A stretch of DNA of 64,000 nucleotides from Poa pratensis. Its lineage: Eukaryota > Streptophyta > Magnoliopsida > Poales > Poaceae. Below, piece by piece: positions 61,701 through 64,000 of this stretch. The notes beneath the pieces were generated by a model. That model did not search any database. It was not told the DNA's origin and saw only the letters and a program-made list of their open reading frames with translations. Location: positions 52,641,782 through 52,705,781 of the forward strand of contig CAMZMU010000040.1 of NCBI GenBank assembly GCA_947311845.1, in the 5' to 3' direction. Every line of letters begins with the position of its first letter. Position 1 is the first letter of the stretch. Position numbers and translations under genes: made by a program.

Positions 61701-64000
61701 ACCCTATACAATTCTAATCGTTAAAAACACAGAGAAACTTTTTCTCTAGCCTAAATTTAGGAGACATAATCCACACATTCCATTTGCTTGAGATGCACAA
61801 ATGCAATTAAAGCATGGAAGGATCCAACGAAAATACACCTCACAATGGCAACTCGTTGAACAATTTGCGAATCTGGATTTATTGATAAGTGAGGCAATGC
61901 TCAGGAATAATCTTCTAGCATACCATATTCTAACCTCTCTCTTTCCCTTCATACTGCAACTTTTTCAGATTTGAGATTGTTTGCTAGCATCTACAGTTTC
62001 TCCGAGTTCAGGCAGTAGTTATGTACTCGAGAAGTGTAAGTGCACCTACATGAATTTCAAATTTGATATTGTGCTAGCATCACTAATCACCATTATTTAA
62101 AAGGGTATATCAGATATTTGGTTTTGGATGTCCAACATGACAACCGATTGAGCAACAGCAAAGAAGTACAATAACCTAAATAATAAGAAAGGAGATTTTT
62201 CTGTAAACATGACCTGGTGAACCATTCGGTGAGGGAAAGAGAGCTTACCAACACATCTGCACCAAGAACAACGCCAAACCACATATGAGATAGAGAAAGA
62301 GATGACGCTTATGTCGAGCATGAAAGAAGAAAATGGAAAGAATAATCACAACCTATTGAAATACTTTAACTATATGGCACTAAAGCAAATCTACGCAATT
62401 CGAATTAACTAAATGTACTCAACATCAAACCATAAAAGTAGAACATGAGATTCATTTGTGTAAAAGTAAAAGCTCACCTGGGCTGGGCATAAGAGGCAAT
62501 ACGTAGGGATGTTGCCTACGGCTGGGCTACCGAGGGTATTGTCCTCATCTCTGTCGCTGATTGTGCCCTTTCTTCATATGATGAAAACAATTGCGAACCA
62601 TCACCAAGAGTATTCTAGCCACCGCCACGAGTTTCATAATCATTTGATTTCTGGATCAAACAAAGACATGGAACAAAAACTCCATTAAATAACTCTATTG
62701 AATTATCACCTCTAGAAAATAAAACAGGGAAACGTGGATATTGAGTAAATGCCAAATAATATCTAGTGCAACACTAATTAACTAAATGTACCCAATAACG
62801 AACCTTGTTGCCTGTAGGAAATTAGAACAAAGTTGTTGTTATTTCCGGTGGAGGTGCAACTGACAGTGGAGCCAATATTGAATACATTAAGAGACATAAC
62901 ATGCCATCTGCTTTGTAGGCACTCACACAGTACACTTCCTATTAAACATAAACTTCAACTATCTCAAATAAACTCAGTGTAATAGAGGAATTGTTAAGAA
63001 GTCTAATTAAGCCAAGAAAAGAGAAAAGCAACAACTACTTGGACGATTTTAGAGAGTAAGGATATCATAGCAGTCTTCTGGATTCAGAGTGCATTCCCAA
63101 GATATAAATAAACTGAAAGCAGACAACAATGGAGATGAAACATTAGTAAACATGGGAGAAGCTGAACTACAATTTTTCTCATTTCCAGTCCAATATCAAC
63201 GACTACGCACACAGGTTAATAGCATAACTTGATTGTTGCTGGTCAGCACAGCCTCATTCCGCCGTCGGACACATCAAGGGCAGCCACCAGCTAGACATCA
63301 TGACCTCCGTGCTGTAATAATTAATACGTCATGCCTTGCAAATAGCCAGAATCTGGATATATGATACATAAATCAAACGGGAAGAGAGCATCCATCTATG
63401 GACAAATCAGGGAGTAATGAGCGCAACATCAGGTCATAGGATCTCACGTGCACAGTACACTTATCGTAGGCAAATGAGCTAAAAAAAATAGCAACAATTG
63501 CTTACCTCGTTATACATCCACTCAAATATTTGCAGCATACAACATTTTTTTTCTTGGTCTTCTTTGTCCATAGATCATTGACGGCGTGAACTCCACATCA
63601 TTGGAGATGACAACAGCAACCTCCTCACCAGATGTCGTACCAGCAACCTCCTCGCCAGATCTAGTACCAGTAAGGTCATCCACACATGGCATTCGAAGCA
63701 ATCGAGATAAAACAGCTAACTGTGGCAAACAAAAGTTGAGGAAATATTCGTGAGACTATCTACCAAAAATTAACACGTTTAATAAACACCAGGCAATGGA
63801 AATACATGAGGGAAGGAAGAAATATATGCAGCTGTTTAACAAAGCGACATACCAGATTATATAGAACGGATTTAAGGCTCGAACAGATTCACGCTTATTC
63901 CACACAAAAATCTGCACGCACGAAAACAATAAGGGAAAGTGTGTCATCATTTAATGCGGGGGGGCAAAATTTCTGAAGAACAAAATTATTTAGTAGACAT
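58786..64000. other. No gene recognised; probably Helitron interior or captured sequence
   Basis: 5.2 kb of AT-rich DNA without a convincing gene. Open frames on the minus strand are short and hydrophobic by composition. A possible captured exon on the minus strand at about 63507-63700 ends in a donor-like ACGAG/GTAAGC, and part of it (VEFTPSMIYGQ) loosely recalls FAR1-type proteins, but this is too weak to annotate as a gene. Confidence 0.4.

Noticed and set aside
63507..63728. Possible FAR1-like exon on the minus strand
   Set aside because: Only a short, frame-broken resemblance; no second exon or domain could be supported.

Overview
The window reads as nuclear DNA of a grass, most likely Triticeae (wheat, barley or Aegilops type). 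The grounds are long split genes with GT-AG introns and AT-rich intron sequence, Stowaway-type MITEs, a CACTA (En/Spm) element, Copia and solo LTRs, Helitron ends, and a short intronless EXO70 gene of the kind expanded in grasses. The assignment is an inference from gene and repeat style; no species marker was recognised.

Layout. 1-2705: 5' part of a degenerate CACTA transposon on the minus strand, running off the left edge. 3271-3859: a hAT-type non-autonomous element with a perfect 8-bp target duplication. 4200-11765: a solo LTR (minus) split by a nearly full-length Copia element (plus, 4793-11374) whose LTRs belong to the same family; both insertions have perfect 5-bp target duplications. 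12841-13232: a Mutator-type MITE with a 9-bp duplication. 13396-16470: a diverged direct repeat whose first copy is split by another solo LTR (13902-15370). 16773-17210: a decayed extra copy of the first exon of the gene that follows.

17877-35165: a complete 31-exon CHD3/PICKLE chromatin remodeller (PHD finger, two chromodomains, SNF2 ATPase; 1335 codons before the stop, frame consistent across all junctions). 36112-38980: an eight-exon gene for a small membrane-anchored metallophosphoesterase-like protein. 39294-40769: an intronless EXO70 gene, convergent with it.

40770-51700 is repeat-rich and gene-poor: a 197-bp tandem duplication, a 46-bp minisatellite, a CT tract, two poly-G tracts and unrecognised AT-rich DNA. 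51751-52590 is a broken Helitron Rep fragment. 52775-58281 is a hybrid histidine kinase (CKI1-like) that lacks its 5' exon(s) and carries four frame breaks, so it is called a pseudogene; a small CACTA-derived MITE sits in its first visible intron. From 58408 rightward two minus-strand Helitron 3' ends are visible, and the rest of the window is probably Helitron-derived and holds no gene I can support.

There is no operon-like organisation. The three intact host genes (chromatin, phosphoesterase-like, exocytosis) form a compact gene island of about 23 kb between transposon blocks. The most unusual signal is in the Copia family: an apparent Gag start codon and open frame lie inside the LTR itself, are found in all three LTR copies, and run across the LTR/internal junction.
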